A stretch of 64,000 nucleotides of DNA from an uncultured Bacilli bacterium (GTDB taxonomy: Bacteria > Bacillota_I > Bacilli_A > RF39 > UBA660), in NCBI GenBank assembly GCA_934130175.1, contig CAKOXP010000005.1:1-64000 (forward strand). Reading direction: 5' to 3'. Each line of letters begins with the position of its first letter. Position 1 is the stretch's first letter. The notes under the pieces are model-generated. The model was given only the letters and a program-made list of their open reading frames with translations, did not search any database and was not told where the DNA came from. This document shows positions 1 through 7,675 of this stretch, piece after piece. The translations under genes were made by a program, and so were the position numbers.

Positions 1-27
1 AATTATTATAAAAAAACTTTTTTAAAA

Positions 28-62
28 GTAAATGCACGTTTAGATATAAAAGGTGCATTTAC
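28..62. repeat. Inverted repeat, 10-bp arms
   Basis: A perfect 10-bp inverted repeat (arms 28-37 and 53-62) with a 15-nt loop. No T-tract follows, so it is not a clear terminator. It lies 40 bp upstream of the poly-G promoter. It could belong to the upstream gene or be an operator. Confidence 0.4.
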
Positions 63-101
63 ATTGAAAATTTACATCTTAAAAAAAGTATAAACTCCCC
101 C

Positions 102-131
102 TTGATTTTCGTTTGTGGGGGGGGGTATAAT
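102..131 (+). promoter_or_regulatory. Poly-G spacer promoter, copy 1 (candidate phase-variable switch)
   Basis: TTGATT (102-107) and TATAAT (126-131) are separated by 18 nt, of which the last nine (117-125) are an uninterrupted G run. Slipped-strand gain or loss of Gs would change the -35/-10 spacing and so transcription. A C5 run (97-101) just upstream could pair with the G run. The same arrangement precedes three other genes of this family in the window (13755, 40109, 40783). Confidence 0.8.
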
Positions 132-133
132 AA

Positions 134-166
134 TCTTAGATATAATAAAGTAGGTGATATCTAAGA
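134..166 (+). promoter_or_regulatory. Leader hairpin around the ribosome binding site, copy 1
   Basis: TCTTAGATAT (134-143) is perfectly complementary to ATATCTAAGA (157-166). The AGGTG SD (152-156) sits at the 3' side of the loop and the A of the ATG start closes the stem. The expected transcription start (about 137-139) lies in the left arm, so the mRNA would begin with this hairpin. The structure is conserved with compensatory changes at the other three loci. Confidence 0.65.
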
Positions 167-936
167 TGAAGAAGGAAATAAGACTTACAGTAGGAAAACT
201 GCTGTTTATAGTATTAATTATGCTTGGACTTAATATTATAAGTTCTTCGGCAGCTACAAGTTACGCAATAAATGCCAATAATATAGGATATGCAGATAAT
301 TCATCAATAGGTGCAGATAATGTTCAAGCAGCAATAGATGGTACTTGCACCAAGTTTTCTAATCAATTAACTAACTTAAAAAAAGATGTAATTAATGAAA
401 TGTATCCAAAGGGAAGTATTTACATTACAACAGAGTTAACTACTAAGAAAGATGTTGAGGGAAAGTTTGGTGGAACTTGGGAATCATATGGAGCTGGAAA
501 AACACTTGTAGGTATTGATACTAGTGATACATCATTTAATACAGTTGGAAAAACAAGTGGTAGTAAATTAAATTCAACAACACTTACGGTTGCTAATTTG
601 CCTTCTCATTCACATGAGTATTCAAAATCAAATTCAACAACAGAATCACATACTTTGACAGTAAATGAAATTCCATCACATTCTCATACTACTGGTATTT
701 CGGGCACACAGTCATTTAATCCAAGCACTGCAATATCTGGTTCAGGTAAAACTGCTGTTGTTTCATTTTCACAACTAGCAGGGGTAAATACTGCAGCAAC
801 AGGTGGTAGTCAAGGACACACTCATGATATAAAATTTGTAAGTACAAGTACTACTAAAGTTGGTTCAGGAACAGCTTTTACCACAAGTACTCTTCAACCA
901 TATATAGTAGTTTATATGTGGAGAAGAACTGCTTAG
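166..936 (+). CDS. Phase-variable surface protein with phage tail-collar-like C-terminus
   Basis: The ATG at 166 is preferred over the GTG at 154, which is part of the AGGTG SD. Residues about 1-30 form a signal/anchor helix. A short module follows (NIGYADNSS, then DNVQAAIDGTC) that is shared with the genes at 13818, 40175 and 40848. The rest resembles phage tail-collar/tail-fibre tips: YPKGSIYITT, FGGTWESYGAGKTLVGID, two LPSHSH/IPSHSH-type motifs, and a PYIVVYMWRR ending. I infer a surface-anchored, probably trimeric adhesin-like fibre made by a cellular gene rather than a prophage, since no phage genes surround it. Its receptor is unknown. Expression is probably switched by the upstream G tract. 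Confidence 0.75.
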   Translation: MKKEIRLTVGKLLFIVLIMLGLNIISSSAATSYAINANNIGYADNSSIGADNVQAAIDGTCTKFSNQLTNLKKDVINEMYPKGSIYITTELTTKKDVEGKFGGTWESYGAGKTLVGIDTSDTSFNTVGKTSGSKLNSTTLTVANLPSHSHEYSKSNSTTESHTLTVNEIPSHSHTTGISGTQSFNPSTAISGSGKTAVVSFSQLAGVNTAATGGSQGHTHDIKFVSTSTTKVGSGTAFTTSTLQPYIVVYMWRRTA

Positions 937-1010
937 AAAAAATTTATAGTGTTTCTGGTTTTTTAAATATATCAATGATTTTGTGATATAATAATTAAGG
1001 AGGCTAGAAT

Positions 1011-1898
1011 ATGGAAAAGGAAAAAGAACAAGTAATAAAAATGCGAAAAGGTTTTATAGCAGCACTTGATCAAAGTGGTGGAAGTAGTGGTAAGACTTTA
1101 GCTTTATATGGAGTAGAAAAAGATAGATATAAAGATGATAAAGAAATGTTTGATTTAATTCATAAATTTAGAAAGAGAATAATGACAAGTAGTGTTTTTT
1201 CAAAAGAAGAAATTATTGGAGTAATTTTATTTCAAGAAACAATGAATAGAAAAATTGATAAAAAGTTTGTCGCTGATTATTTGTGGGATGAAAAAAATAT
1301 TGTTTCTTTTCTAAAAGTAGATAAGGGTTTACTAGATGAAGAAAATGGTGTTCAATTAATGAAACCTAATCCTGAATTATTAAATATTTTAGATGAAGCT
1401 AAGGATAAAAATATCTTTGGTACAAAGATGAGATCAGTTATTCATGAAGCTAATAAAAAGGGAATAGAAGAAGTAGTAAGACAACAATTTACTTTAGCAA
1501 AAACAATTTTTGATGCAGGATTAGTTCCAATTATTGAACCTGAGGTTAATATTACAAGTCCTGATAAAGAGCAAATTGAAATTATTTTAAAAGAAGCTAT
1601 TGATAAAGAACTTGAAAATCTTGATGATAGTATGAAAGTTATCTTTAAATTTAGTTTACCATCTAAAGATAATTTCTATAGTGATTATTTAACTAATCCT
1701 AAAGTATTAAAAGTAGTTGCTTTATCTGGAGGATACACAAGGAATGATGCTTGTGAAATACTTTCAAGAAATAATGGTGTAGTTGCAAGCTTTTCAAGAG
1801 CACTATTAGAAGGCTTAGAAGAAAGGCAATCTAAAGAAGAATTTGACAATACTTTAAAAAATAATATTAGACAAATATATGAAGCATCAGAAAGTTAA
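1011..1898 (+). CDS. fda: Class I fructose-bisphosphate aldolase
   Basis: A 295-aa protein matching the staphylococcal-type class I aldolase in length and motifs: ALDQSGGSSGKT near the N-terminus, LMKPNPEL, IIEPEVNI, the probable Schiff-base lysine in VIFKFSLP, and VVALSGGYTR. It cleaves fructose-1,6-bisphosphate to dihydroxyacetone phosphate and glyceraldehyde-3-phosphate in glycolysis, without metal. It has a strong AAGGAGG SD seven bases before the ATG and an extended -10 (TGATATAAT, 984-992) with a poor -35. It is a single-gene unit ending in its own terminator. Confidence 0.9.
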   Translation: MEKEKEQVIKMRKGFIAALDQSGGSSGKTLALYGVEKDRYKDDKEMFDLIHKFRKRIMTSSVFSKEEIIGVILFQETMNRKIDKKFVADYLWDEKNIVSFLKVDKGLLDEENGVQLMKPNPELLNILDEAKDKNIFGTKMRSVIHEANKKGIEEVVRQQFTLAKTIFDAGLVPIIEPEVNITSPDKEQIEIILKEAIDKELENLDDSMKVIFKFSLPSKDNFYSDYLTNPKVLKVVALSGGYTRNDACEILSRNNGVVASFSRALLEGLEERQSKEEFDNTLKNNIRQIYEASES

Positions 1899-1914
1899 AA
1901 ATGCTTCTTTTTCT
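1881..1914 (+). terminator. Intrinsic terminator of the aldolase gene
   Basis: GAAGCAT (1881-1887) pairs with ATGCTTC (1901-1907), followed by a T-rich tract. The left arm lies inside the last codons of the aldolase gene. Confidence 0.75.
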
Positions 1915-1948
1915 TTGATTTTATGCTAGAATAGTAATAGGTGATAAA

Positions 1949-3178
1949 ATGAGAGAGTTTATTTCAATTCTAATAAGTTTCATATTTATGAGTTTAGCAG
2001 AGAGTGTTGATGCTTTCTTTAATAATAAAATTAGTATAGATGCAATTATAGTATGTAGTAGTTTATTTTCAATAAACTTACTTGCAGAAAGTTTAGGTGA
2101 AATTGGAACTTATACCTATAGAGTCATCAGAAAAAGAGAATTTTCTTACTTAACTATTACAGGAATTGTTAGTCTTGTAGTAGGCTTAATTATATTTTTA
2201 CTAAGACCTTTATTAGTAAATTTATTTGACATAAGTGTTAATCAAAAAATAATAATGTCTAATTTACTTGCTTTATATATTATATATTTACCTGTTAGTT
2301 TAGTAGATAGTGGTTTTTTTGAAATAGTTAGGCTTAAAAATAATTTAAAACTGTATAGAAAAAGTCTCATTTTATTTTATACTTTATTAATATTATTTGA
2401 TCTACTTGCTTTTTATTTTACAAAAAGTTTAGTTATGTTATATATTGCAACAATAATGGCTCATCTAATTAATACTGTTTATTTAACTGTCAATTTTAAA
2501 TTAAAGCGTTGTAAAATATCAGTTGAAGATATAAGTAATATTAAAAAATATGGAATTTCTTTAACAACGGAAAGATTATTATCAAGAATATTTATACTTG
2601 GATATGGTGTTTTAGCAAGTTATATGGGAGAATTAAAGTATGCAGTTCATTCAATTTGTTATTCTGTTTGCTTAAATTTAGAGATAATTACTAATGCTTA
2701 TAGTGCAGCTTTAATGATTAAAATACCAGAGGTAAAAGATGAAAAGAAACAAATAATCCTACTAAAAGAATACATGAAAAAGTGTTTTGCTATTGTCTTA
2801 ATAATAAATTTTGTAGTATCTTTAATTATGTTAATAATTCAACATGGAAGCCTACCTATCAAAAATTGTTTTCCATATATTATACTTTACTCTTGTACAG
2901 TATTTGGCCTATACCTATATGAGTCATATAAAGCAATTTGCGTAATTCAAAAGAAACCTACAATATTATTAAAAGGTTCAATTATAGGAGTTATTAGTAG
3001 GGTAGTAGTTTGTTTGTTATTTCTTAAAAGTGGTGTTAATTTATATATATTTGGAGTTGCTAGTTTACTAGATTTTTATATTAGAAGTATGTATTATAGG
3101 TATAGGTTCAATAAAGAAACTAACTTAGATGATTTTGAAAACAATATTGATATGAACTCAATTTGTATAACAGAATAG
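1949..3178 (+). CDS. MATE/MOP-superfamily-like integral membrane protein
   Basis: A 409-aa protein with about twelve hydrophobic segments over its whole length, and an N-terminal half (SLAESVDAFFNNK, then LLAESLGEIGTY) reminiscent of MATE multidrug/sodium antiporters and related flippases. The AGGTGATAAA SD precedes the ATG. I see no signature that fixes the substrate. It could be a drug or lipid-linked sugar exporter. The next gene has its own promoter, so the two are probably not co-regulated. Confidence 0.5.
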   Translation: MREFISILISFIFMSLAESVDAFFNNKISIDAIIVCSSLFSINLLAESLGEIGTYTYRVIRKREFSYLTITGIVSLVVGLIIFLLRPLLVNLFDISVNQKIIMSNLLALYIIYLPVSLVDSGFFEIVRLKNNLKLYRKSLILFYTLLILFDLLAFYFTKSLVMLYIATIMAHLINTVYLTVNFKLKRCKISVEDISNIKKYGISLTTERLLSRIFILGYGVLASYMGELKYAVHSICYSVCLNLEIITNAYSAALMIKIPEVKDEKKQIILLKEYMKKCFAIVLIINFVVSLIMLIIQHGSLPIKNCFPYIILYSCTVFGLYLYESYKAICVIQKKPTILLKGSIIGVISRVVVCLLFLKSGVNLYIFGVASLLDFYIRSMYYRYRFNKETNLDDFENNIDMNSICITE

Positions 3179-3190
3179 GTTTAACAGTGC

Positions 3191-3235
3191 TGTTGCAACC
3201 AATTTTATACAAAAAGATACCGATAATTGGTTTTG
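3191..3235 (+). terminator. Terminator-like hairpin after the MATE-like gene
   Basis: The 8-bp arms AACCAATT and AATTGGTT flank a loop of about 20 nt, and the right arm runs into TTTTG. The loop is long, so termination would be weak. The -35 of the next promoter begins directly after it. Confidence 0.45.
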
Positions 3236-3260
3236 CCACTGATAATATTTATAATATAAT
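3233..3260 (+). promoter_or_regulatory. SigA-type promoter of the HTH/membrane regulator
   Basis: TTGCCA (3233-3238), a 16-nt spacer and TATAAT (3255-3260), 19 nt before the translation start. Confidence 0.6.
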
Positions 3261-3279
3261 TTGGGTGGAGGTGAGAAAA

Positions 3280-4653
3280 ATGAAGTTTTGTGACAAACTA
3301 GCAAAACAAAGAAAAAATAATAATTTTAGTCAGGAACAATTTGCAGATAAAATGAATGTATCTCGACAAGCTGTTTCAAAATGGGAATCTGGTTCTTCAA
3401 TACCAGATATGGAAAAGATAATTCAAATGTGTAAAATTCTAAATTGTAATTTAGATGATTTACTAGATGATGGATTAATTGATTCTAAACAAAAATCTAG
3501 TCAAAATAATTTTAATAACTACTTTAGTGATTTTCTAAATTTCATTACAAGAGTTTATAATATGTTTTGGAGTATGACCTTTAAAGAAAAAATAAAATGT
3601 ATTTTTGAAATGTTTATTATCTTTATAGTTTTATTCATCTTAGGTTCTATTGTTAAAGAATTATTATTTATGATTATTTTAAATCCATTTAGAAATATAG
3701 ATATAATAAGAACTTTTGGTAATAATATTGTTAGTCCTTTAGTTGATATATTATTGTTAATTTTAGGAATTATAATATTTATTCATTTATTTAAAATAAG
3801 ATACTTGGATTACTTTATTACAGTAGAAGATAATGATGCTTTAGAAAAAAGCAGTGAAAAGGCACTTGAAGAAGAAAAAATTATAAATAATAAAAAATAT
3901 GTTGTAGAACAAAAGAAAGAAAAAATAATTATCAGAGATCCAAAACATTCAACTCTACATTTTATAAATGCTTTAGGAAAAATTCTTTTGTTAATTGTAA
4001 AATTCTTTATTATACTATTTGTAATACCAGTTTTATTCTTTACTGTTGTTCTAATTGGATTAGAAGCAATTATGTTGGTATTTATTAAATATGGAATTTT
4101 GTTCTTCTTTATATCAGTTGCAGGTATGGGAGTATTATTAATTTGTTATCTTATAGTTTATTTTTCATACCAATTTCTATTTAATAGAAAAATAAATTTC
4201 AATAAGTCATTTGTAATCTTTGTAGTAAGCTTAGTATTAATTGGAGTAGGATCTGGCTTATCATTTATTAGTTGTATGGATTACAAAAAAGTTGATTCTC
4301 TTCCAAAATTAACAGATGTTAAAACAACAGATATCGAAATGAAAGATAATCTTGTTATAAATGAAGAGTATGATACAAAATACACTATTGACAATAATGT
4401 ATCAAATATAAAAATAAAAGTAACTTTGCCTAAAGATAGTTATTATTCAGTATATTCTTCTAATTCAGATAATTATACAATTTACCATATTGTATATAGT
4501 GGAATAGATTTTATCAATGCTTATAAAAATATAATTGAAGATTTAAAACATCATCAGATATCTAATTATAATGATTCTATGAAAGTAGAGATTATTACAT
4601 CAGAAGAAAATTATGATATTTTAAAAGCTAATTATGATAAATATTATAAATAG
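3280..4653 (+). CDS. XRE-family helix-turn-helix regulator fused to a membrane domain
   Basis: The ATG at 3280 follows GGAGGTG at the right spacing. A longer in-frame reading back to 3163 would overlap the previous gene and has no SD. Residues about 1-65 are a Cro/C1-type HTH (LAKQRKNNNFSQEQFADK, then VSRQAVSKWESG). A linker and several hydrophobic helices follow (about 110-160, 180-200, 260-370), then an extracytoplasmic C-terminal domain of about 90 residues. This is the layout of membrane-tethered regulators that sense envelope conditions. The C-terminal domain is not one I recognise. Confidence 0.75.
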   Translation: MKFCDKLAKQRKNNNFSQEQFADKMNVSRQAVSKWESGSSIPDMEKIIQMCKILNCNLDDLLDDGLIDSKQKSSQNNFNNYFSDFLNFITRVYNMFWSMTFKEKIKCIFEMFIIFIVLFILGSIVKELLFMIILNPFRNIDIIRTFGNNIVSPLVDILLLILGIIIFIHLFKIRYLDYFITVEDNDALEKSSEKALEEEKIINNKKYVVEQKKEKIIIRDPKHSTLHFINALGKILLLIVKFFIILFVIPVLFFTVVLIGLEAIMLVFIKYGILFFFISVAGMGVLLICYLIVYFSYQFLFNRKINFNKSFVIFVVSLVLIGVGSGLSFISCMDYKKVDSLPKLTDVKTTDIEMKDNLVINEEYDTKYTIDNNVSNIKIKVTLPKDSYYSVYSSNSDNYTIYHIVYSGIDFINAYKNIIEDLKHHQISNYNDSMKVEIITSEENYDILKANYDKYYK

Positions 4654-4674
4654 TTGTTAGTTTAAAAACACCAA

Positions 4675-4706
4675 AAAGAAAAGAAGAGCTAATCTTCTTT
4701 TTCTTT
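4675..4706. terminator. Bidirectional terminator between convergent genes
   Basis: A-rich and T-rich arms (core AAGAAGA 4681-4687 with TCTTCTT 4693-4699) form a hairpin with A- and T-tracts on both sides. It serves the HTH gene on the + strand and overlaps the 3' end of the minus-strand glycosyltransferase gene. Confidence 0.6.
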
Positions 4707-5774
4707 GAAAATTTTTCTATTATTTAAAAGTCTTTGATCAGAAGGAGTGTACTGTAGTGCTAAATCAACAAAATACAAGGCATAGTCTATTTTATTTAAG
4801 TGATAACAACTAATAGAAAGTAAGTCATATATTGTATTATCCCAACTAAATGTTTCATTGATATAAGTTTTTTGATGTGATTTTATAGTTAACGCTTTTA
4901 AACAGTATTTTTCAACTTGTTTATAATTTCCTAATTCAAATTCTAAAAGAGCAAGTTCAACATAACTATCACGTAAATAAGGAGCTTCCATGATTGCTTT
5001 TTTATAGTATTTTCTAGCGTTTTTATAATCTTTTAAGTTAGTATAACATCTTCCAATAAATCTTAATGAAGCACATCTTTCATCACGCCAAGTAGCAGTT
5101 TTTAGTTTTAAGTGTTTTTTTAAAGTCTTGATAGCATCATCATATTTTTGATAGTACATATACTCTCTACCAAGATAATGCATATTCCTATCATCAGTAG
5201 GATCTTCTTTAACAGACATTTCTAAAAGATTTAAATAATTACTTCGAGATTTAGAATAGTCTGGGTAATGATTAAGAATGATATTATCAATAGTAGTAGA
5301 TTTTTCTATATCATTACCAATATATGATAAAACTTCATGAACAGGATGAGTCCATTTATAATCATTTCTAGTATGAATTTTTTCATTGTAAAAGCTTACG
5401 ATAGGATTATTATTTTTATCAAGACTCCAATTATATGTATAATAAGCTCTTGTTAAACTCTTATTCCAATTTTCTTCTAGTATTTTTCGCCAACCCTTAT
5501 TAAGAACTTCATCTAAGTCTGTACATACACAGATATCAGTATCTTCTGGTACCATTTTTAATGATTCGTTTCTTGCAACATCAAATCTCCAAGGTTTGAT
5601 TATTTTTGTTTCTACATGTACATTGTTTTTTCTTAATAGTTCAACAGTGTTGTCTGTAGAACCTGTGTCTAATACGTAAACTTCATCTGCTTCAGACATT
5701 GATTCACACCATTTATTTACAAATTTTTCTTCATTTTTAGCAATGGCATAAACACATACTTTATATTTTTTCAT
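4689..5774 (-). CDS. Family 2 glycosyltransferase with C-terminal TPR repeats
   Basis: The N-terminal GT-A domain (about 1-190) has VYAIAKNEEKFVNKW, the LDTGSTDNT nucleotide-sugar motif and a DLDE metal-binding motif. From about 195 to the end there are TPR-type helix pairs (LGREYMYYQKYDDAI, then IGRCYTNLKDYKNARKYYKKA). Its ATG overlaps the stop of the collagen-like gene (TAATG), so the two are translationally coupled. This architecture is known for enzymes that glycosylate proteins or cell-surface glycans. The coupling suggests that the collagen-like protein is its substrate, by analogy with glycosylated GPT triplets of exosporium proteins. That link is inference. Confidence 0.8.
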   Translation of the reverse strand: MKKYKVCVYAIAKNEEKFVNKWCESMSEADEVYVLDTGSTDNTVELLRKNNVHVETKIIKPWRFDVARNESLKMVPEDTDICVCTDLDEVLNKGWRKILEENWNKSLTRAYYTYNWSLDKNNNPIVSFYNEKIHTRNDYKWTHPVHEVLSYIGNDIEKSTTIDNIILNHYPDYSKSRSNYLNLLEMSVKEDPTDDRNMHYLGREYMYYQKYDDAIKTLKKHLKLKTATWRDERCASLRFIGRCYTNLKDYKNARKYYKKAIMEAPYLRDSYVELALLEFELGNYKQVEKYCLKALTIKSHQKTYINETFSWDNTIYDLLSISCYHLNKIDYALYFVDLALQYTPSDQRLLNNRKIFKEKED

Positions 5775-6286
5775 TATCCAGTACTGCCAGCAGGTCCTGT
5801 AGGTCCTTGAGGAATTGTTAAGTTTAGAACATAATCTGGCGCTGCTCCTGTTATTGTTGCAGAAGCTTGACTTCCTGGTTCACCTGTTGTTACAGTTCCA
5901 ATTGATATGGTGGTTTCAGGTCCTTCTGGCCCTTCTGGTCCAGCTGGTCCTGTAGGTCCAGTTGGTCCAGTTTCTCCTTGAAGACCTTGAAGACCTTGAA
6001 GACCTTGAGCGCCAGTTGGTCCTGTTGGTCCAGTAGGACCAGTTTCTCCTTGAAGACCTTGAGCACCAGCAGGTCCAACAGGTCCAGTTTCTCCTTGAAG
6101 TCCTTGAGCACCAGTAGGTCCAGTAGGTCCTGTAGGTCCAATAGGTCCAATTGGTCCTGTGGGTCCACCACTAGGTCCTGTAGGTCCAGTAGGACCAGTT
6201 GTTCCTATAAAGTATACACGTTGTATAGGTTTAGGAGGATCTGGTCTACAGTTATGTCCAAATAATTCATTTAATTCATTATTCAT
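5774..6286 (-). CDS. Collagen-like Gly-X-Y repeat protein (BclA-like)
   Basis: A 170-aa protein. About 27 residues of N-terminal region (ELFGHNCRPDPPKPIQR) precede roughly 30 G-X-Y triplets dominated by GPT, with GAQGLQGETG blocks. A short globular segment follows (ISIGTVTTGEPGSQAS), then a last PQGPTGPAG. An AAAGGAG SD lies upstream. GPT-rich collagen stalks are typical of spore-surface and cell-surface filament proteins of Bacillus and Clostridium, which trimerise and carry O-glycans on threonine. The genome has sporulation genes, so an exosporium location is plausible but unproven. Coupled to a glycosyltransferase downstream. The internal repeats make this gene prone to length variation. 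Confidence 0.85.
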   Translation of the reverse strand: MNNELNELFGHNCRPDPPKPIQRVYFIGTTGPTGPTGPSGGPTGPIGPIGPTGPTGPTGAQGLQGETGPVGPAGAQGLQGETGPTGPTGPTGAQGLQGLQGLQGETGPTGPTGPAGPEGPEGPETTISIGTVTTGEPGSQASATITGAAPDYVLNLTIPQGPTGPAGSTG

Positions 6287-6435
6287 TTTTATTCTCCTTT
6301 CACTATAAAGTATGCTTGAAAATAAAAATTATAAATAATATCAACCCAGTTATAAATTAACCTTTCATTATTACTAAACTGATTATGTTACACTAAATCT
6401 ATCTAATAAAAATTTTATAGCAATATTTTAATTAC

Positions 6436-6471
6436 TTGTAATTTAGATATGGTAATGCTATAATTTAGATA
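6436..6471 (+). promoter_or_regulatory. Extended -10 promoter with two 11-bp direct repeats (possible metal operator)
   Basis: TTGTAA (6436-6441), a 17-nt spacer and TATAAT (6459-6464) with an upstream TG. The sequence TAATTTAGATA occurs twice, at 6439-6449 (on the -35/spacer) and 6461-6471 (on and after the -10), exactly 22 bp apart. That is two helical turns. It looks like a repressor site for the transporter gene downstream. Confidence 0.6.
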
Positions 6472-6487
6472 CAAAAGGAGAATGGTT

Positions 6488-7327
6488 ATGCTAGATGTTA
6501 TAAAAGATACAGTTATTGATTCTTTAAAATTACTACCATTTTTATTTTTAACATTTTTATTAATGGAGTATTTTGAACATAAAATGAAAAATAAAAGTAA
6601 AAAGATAGTAGAAAAGGCTGGAAAGTTTGGTCCTATAATTGGTTCTTTTTTAGGTGTTATTCCTCAATGTGGTTTTTCTGTAGCGGCAACTAATCTTTAT
6701 GCAACAAGAATTATAACACTTGGGACATTAATAAGTATATATTTATCAACATCAGATGAAATGTTACCAATATTATTATCAGAAAAAGTAGAATTTAGTT
6801 TGATAGCTGAGGTTCTTTTAATCAAAATAATTGTAGGTATTATTTGTGGTTTTATAATTGATTTAGTATATAGAAAAAAAGAAAAAGTAGAGATTCAAGA
6901 ATTTTGTCATGATAAACATTGTGATTGTGAACATAGTATCTTAAAATCTACATTAAAACATACTTTTGATATATTCATGTTTATATTTATAATAAGTTTT
7001 GTTCTTAATTTAGCATTTTCTTATTTGGGAGAAGAGGTTATAAGTAGTATTTTGATGAAGAACAGTATCTTTGGATCATTTTTAACAAGTCTTTTAGGAT
7101 TAATACCAAATTGTTTCTCCTCAGTTTTAATTACACAACTATATTTAAAAAATACAATATCCTTTGCTTCTATGATAGGTGGTTTACTTACAGGAAGTGG
7201 TGTTGCACTACTAGTTTTATTTAGAGTTAATAAGGATAAGAAAGAAAACTTTAGAATTCTTCTTCTTCTTTATCTAATAGGTGCCTTAACAGGATTACTT
7301 ATAAGTGGCTTTGATATGATATTTTAA
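6488..7327 (+). CDS. ArsP_2-type putative metal (manganese/arsenic) exporter
   Basis: The ATG at 6488 has AAAGGAG at 7-nt spacing. The ATG at 6482 would be too close. The 279-aa protein has eight to ten membrane helices in two halves, each with a conserved polar turn: GVIPQCGFSVAA in the first and GLIPNCFSSVL in the second. A His/Cys-rich cytoplasmic loop (CHDKHCDCEH) separates them. Internal duplication plus PQCG/PNC motifs are typical of the family annotated as putative manganese transporter or 10-TM heavy-metal exporter. The loop suggests metal binding. Substrate is uncertain. Confidence 0.75.
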   Translation: MLDVIKDTVIDSLKLLPFLFLTFLLMEYFEHKMKNKSKKIVEKAGKFGPIIGSFLGVIPQCGFSVAATNLYATRIITLGTLISIYLSTSDEMLPILLSEKVEFSLIAEVLLIKIIVGIICGFIIDLVYRKKEKVEIQEFCHDKHCDCEHSILKSTLKHTFDIFMFIFIISFVLNLAFSYLGEEVISSILMKNSIFGSFLTSLLGLIPNCFSSVLITQLYLKNTISFASMIGGLLTGSGVALLVLFRVNKDKKENFRILLLLYLIGALTGLLISGFDMIF

Positions 7328-7386
7328 ATAGACAAAAAAATTTTTTAGAACATAAAATATAGTAAGTAGTAGATAGAGGTATAAAT

Positions 7387-7593
7387 ATGAATGAAGAAGT
7401 AAAAAACATTTTAAGAGAAAAGAATAATGTTATATCTCAAGAAGAGTATCAAAAGTTTTTCTCTTCAATAAACAATCCAAATGTATGTTGGGTAAAGTAT
7501 TTACCTGATTGTGATAAGTTTCAAGCGACACTTACTGGGAATGAATTCTTTGAGTTTCAAGTAGAAAAAGCAAAAGTAAAAGTAAAGAAATAG
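7387..7593 (+). CDS. Small hypothetical protein (68 aa)
   Basis: An acidic/basic mixed protein with no hydrophobic segment, containing NPNVCWVKYLP and TGNEFFEFQVEKAK. A weak SD (AGAGGT) lies before the ATG and an intrinsic terminator follows. It reads as a compact alpha/beta protein. I do not recognise the family. Position between a metal transporter and a hydrolase gives no functional hint. Confidence 0.55.
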   Translation: MNEEVKNILREKNNVISQEEYQKFFSSINNPNVCWVKYLPDCDKFQATLTGNEFFEFQVEKAKVKVKK

Positions 7594-7598
7594 ATTTT

Positions 7599-7624
7599 AA
7601 CAAGTACATCTTGTTCTTTTTTTC
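7599..7624 (+). terminator. Intrinsic terminator
   Basis: AACAAG (7599-7604) pairs with CTTGTT (7610-7615), followed by CTTTTTTT. Confidence 0.75.
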
Positions 7625-7675
7625 TTTAAAAACTTGTGATATAATTAGCTAGAAATTTAAAGGAGTTGAGTAAGT

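Noticed and set aside
166..936. Prophage remnant, because of tail-collar motifs
   Set aside because: No other phage structural, lysis or integrase genes surround this gene or its paralogues. The proteins have cellular signal anchors.
5890..6265. Long open frames antisense to and in another frame of the collagen-like gene
   Set aside because: They arise from the repetitive Gly-Pro-Thr codons. They have no SD and only low-complexity products.
6287..6487. Manganese (yybP-ykoY) riboswitch before the metal transporter
   Set aside because: The leader after the promoter is only about 20 nt, too short for that element.
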